Positions 7,463 to 8,488 of a DNA stretch of 8,488 nucleotides are shown piece by piece (position 1 is the stretch's first letter; each line of letters begins with the position of its first letter). The position numbers were made by a program, and so were the translations under genes. The DNA is from Bacteroidales bacterium (GTDB lineage: Bacteria; Bacteroidota; Bacteroidia; Bacteroidales; NBLH01): contig JAOZNO010000126.1 in NCBI GenBank assembly GCA_029933755.1, forward strand, positions 1-8,488, in the 5' to 3' direction. The notes beneath the pieces were generated by a model that did no database searches, was not told the DNA's origin, and saw only the letters and a list, made by a program, of their open reading frames with translations.

Positions 7463-7494
7463 CAAATCTAAGTCAAAAAGTGAAAGTTTCCAAG
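7463..7494 (-). promoter_or_regulatory. Candidate Bacteroidota promoter for the LepB-like gene
   Basis: Read on the minus strand, CTTG (7494-7491) is followed after 20 bases by TAGATTTG (7470-7463). This matches the known Bacteroidota sigma-ABfr pattern, TTTG or TTG at -33 and TAnnTTTG at -7 with about 19 bases between. Transcription would begin near 7457, giving a leader of about 270 bases that contains both palindrome groups described here. Matches to so short a pattern arise by chance in AT-rich DNA, so this is a prediction. Confidence 0.4.
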
Positions 7495-7507
7495 TTTTAC
7501 TAACGAA

Positions 7508-7530
7508 AAAACAGCTCTATAAGCTGTTTT
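7508..7530 (-). terminator. Intrinsic terminator after dapB
   Basis: A perfect 9-base-pair hairpin pairs AAAACAGCT (7508-7516) with AGCTGTTTT (7522-7530) around a five-base loop. Read on the minus strand, the second arm runs into six T residues (bases 7511-7506), the usual intrinsic terminator layout. It lies about 120 bases past the dapB stop and just upstream of the candidate lepB-like promoter, which suggests that the two genes are separate transcripts. The plus strand also carries a four-T arm, so some activity in that direction is possible. Confidence 0.75.
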
Positions 7531-7568
7531 GCAATTATTAATAAGGTAATCAGGCACCATTATAAAAG

Positions 7569-7598
7569 TTTTTCGATATTTATTTTTGTGTACTTTGC
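7569..7598 (+). promoter_or_regulatory. Weak plus-strand promoter-like sequence, no gene behind it
   Basis: TATTTTTG (7581-7588) matches TAnnTTTG exactly and TACTTTGC (7591-7598) is one base short of it; a T-run near 7569-7573 sits at roughly -33 for the second. A transcript would run antisense into the 3' end of dapB. There is no plus-strand gene to serve, so this could be chance, a relic, or an antisense start. Confidence 0.2.
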
Positions 7599-7603
7599 AG
7601 TAT

Positions 7604-7632
7604 GTAAGCAATTTGCATAAATGCGTAAGCAA
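7604..7632 (+). repeat. 8-base direct repeat GTAAGCAA with 21-base period
   Basis: GTAAGCAA occurs at 7604-7611 and 7625-7632, so the copies sit 21 bases apart, about two helical turns. Between them lie small palindromes (GCAATTTGC at 7608-7616 and GCATAAATGC at 7614-7623). The geometry would suit a dimeric DNA-binding protein, but no regulator is known here and chance remains possible. Confidence 0.35.
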
Positions 7633-7652
7633 CATTAAATAGGTCTGAGACC

Positions 7653-8369
7653 TTAGATATTTAACAAATCATTCATTCCTAAAACACCAGTTTTACCAAT
7701 AATAAATTCAGCAGCCATTAAGGCTCCTTGTGCCAGGCCTTCCCTGTTTTTTGACTCATGGGTAATTGCAATATTTTCTGTATTTGAGCTATAAGTTACC
7801 GTATGTTCACCAGGATGTTCTCCTATACGGAATGATTTAATAGCAATTTGCTTGTCATTTTCTGTTTTTTCTTTTACCCAGTTTTCTTTTCTTTTTACTT
7901 CAGAGATAATATCATCTGCTATAGTTATTGCAGTACCACTTGGAGCATCAAGTTTATGAATGTGATGAGTTTCATCAACTGATACATTAAATCCTTCAAA
8001 CTTGTTCATTATTTTTGCAAGTTGTTGATTTAATTTAAAGAAAATGTTTACTCCTAAACTAAAGTTAGATGCATAGAAAAAAGCTTGTTTTTCAGTCTCA
8101 CATCTTTCTTTCACCTCATTAAACTTATCAAGCCAGCCTGTAGTTCCTGAAACGACTGGTATGCCCGCATCAAAACAAAGGCTAATGTTACCAAAAGCTA
8201 CTTTGGGTCCCGTAAATTCAATGGCGACATCAGCTTTTTTTAGGTTTTCAACTGTAAGTTCATTTAAATTTGAGTCATCAATTTTTAAAACAATACTATG
8301 TTCCTTTTGTATAGCAAGTTTTTCAATGATTTTACCCATTTTACCATACCCTATAATTGCAATGTTCAT
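7653..8369 (-). CDS. dapB: 4-hydroxy-tetrahydrodipicolinate reductase
   Basis: DapB reduces 4-hydroxy-tetrahydrodipicolinate with NAD(P)H in the diaminopimelate/lysine pathway in the cytosol, feeding cell-wall and lysine synthesis. The 238-residue protein is at the short end of the family, as is common in Bacteroidota. The N-terminal Rossmann domain begins with IGYGKMG (6-12), followed by EFTGP (51-55) and VSGTTGW (73-79). The C-terminal catalytic/tetramerisation domain has the signature VDETHHIHKLDAPSGTA (131-147), with H135 as the proton donor (E. coli H159) and K139 (E. coli K163), then RIGEHPGEHTV. The ATG at 8369 places the nucleotide-binding motif at the N-terminus, as expected. No promoter matching the Bacteroidota pattern is visible in the 119 bases upstream. 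The gene appears complete and active. It is followed by a hairpin terminator at 7508-7530 and then, on the same strand, by the LepB-like gene. Confidence 0.97.
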   Translation of the reverse strand: MNIAIIGYGKMGKIIEKLAIQKEHSIVLKIDDSNLNELTVENLKKADVAIEFTGPKVAFGNISLCFDAGIPVVSGTTGWLDKFNEVKERCETEKQAFFYASNFSLGVNIFFKLNQQLAKIMNKFEGFNVSVDETHHIHKLDAPSGTAITIADDIISEVKRKENWVKEKTENDKQIAIKSFRIGEHPGEHTVTYSSNTENIAITHESKNREGLAQGALMAAEFIIGKTGVLGMNDLLNI

Positions 8370-8381
8370 GTTTTTTATGGT

Positions 8382-8411
8382 TAAATTGTTCTATTGTTGA
8401 ATTGTTATTGT
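8382..8411 (+). repeat. 8-base phased tandem repeat, TnnATTGT type (copy 2)
   Basis: Three full units, TAAATTGT, TCTATTGT and TGAATTGT, and a shortened fourth, TATTGT, lie 12 bases upstream of the dapB start. On the dapB strand this reads as repeated ACAAT blocks in the 5' leader. It is the same unit type and orientation as at 6019-6050. The TATGCTA and ACTCAGC blocks that follow (8417-8447) also recur after the first copy. Confidence 0.5.
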
Positions 8412-8467
8412 GCTACTATGCTAAAAAAAATAATGTAACTACTCAGCCACCTAATTGTCAAAAAAAT

Positions 8468-8488
8468 GCCACAGATTACTTACGTGAG
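8468..8488. repeat. Possible edge of a dispersed CCACAGATTAC-type intergenic repeat
   Basis: The window ends in GCCACAGATTAC (8468-8479) followed by TTACGTGAG. From memory, sequences beginning CCACAGATTAC and continuing with ACGGATT units are a widespread intergenic repeat in Bacteroidota and other bacteria. Only the first block matches here and the window ends, so the assignment is tentative. Confidence 0.25.

Larger units (their letters stand above)
7187..7652. other. 466-base non-coding region packed with inverted repeats
   Basis: I see no plausible gene on either strand here. The region is tiled by separate inverted repeats: 7244-7325 (nested palindrome), 7335-7413 (paired CCTGTCAGG/CCTGACAGG), 7429-7477 (TTTGACTT with AAGTCAAA, 8 of 8), 7508-7530 (terminator hairpin) and 7641-7653 (AGGTC-TGA-GACCT, touching the dapB stop). 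It separates dapB from the LepB-like gene and probably holds the dapB terminator, the lepB-like promoter and a long lepB leader. Confidence 0.7.

Noticed and set aside
7187..7652. CRISPR array or insertion-sequence ends
   Set aside because: The repeats are inverted and irregularly spaced, with no regular spacers, no transposase reading frame and no flanking target-site duplication that I can see.
8161..8400. Plus-strand frame of 79 codons
   Set aside because: It lies almost entirely antisense to the conserved N-terminal domain of dapB.

Overview
The window is AT-rich chromosomal DNA from a member of the Bacteroidota, most likely of the Bacteroidales/Marinilabiliales/Cytophaga type. I infer this from four things. 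YidC is long, with a large periplasmic domain, and has a Lys where proteobacterial homologues have the groove Arg. A multi-repeat DUF349 protein sits next to pyrG and yidC. dapB is followed by an S26 signal-peptidase-like gene. Genes lack clear Shine-Dalgarno sequences, and one promoter candidate fits the Bacteroidota TTG-N19/20-TAnnTTTG pattern rather than the E. coli sigma-70 pattern. The exact genus cannot be read from this sequence.

Layout. Bases 1-207 are an AT-rich leader. Three plus-strand genes follow with short gaps (76 and 39 bases): a 719-residue DUF349 repeat protein of unknown function (208-2367), CTP synthase pyrG (2444-4048, GTG start) and the membrane protein insertase yidC (4088-6016). 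A very strong, probably bidirectional terminator hairpin (6095-6132) closes this block. Two convergent minus-strand genes lie beyond it: an S26/LepB-like protein (6332-7186) and dapB (7653-8369). They are separated by 466 non-coding bases full of inverted repeats. Bases 8370-8488 are an intergenic stretch upstream of dapB.

How the genes relate. All five are chromosomal core or core-like genes: nucleotide synthesis (PyrG), inner-membrane protein insertion (YidC), the lysine/diaminopimelate branch (DapB), an envelope-located signal-peptidase relative, and the conserved but uncharacterised DUF349 protein. There is no phage, insertion sequence, CRISPR array, toxin-antitoxin pair or defence system here, and I did not find a new multi-gene system.

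The most notable points are these. (a) The LepB-like protein keeps the S26 fold motifs but lacks both the catalytic serine and the general-base lysine, so it should be a pseudo-peptidase. (b) The dapB-lepB gap is tiled by inverted repeats, including an 82-base nested palindrome built from four alternating copies of a CTTTGA(A)G motif, most of it in the predicted lepB leader. (c) An 8-base phased repeat (consensus TnnATTGT) occurs in two separate intergenic regions, each followed by the same small sequence blocks.
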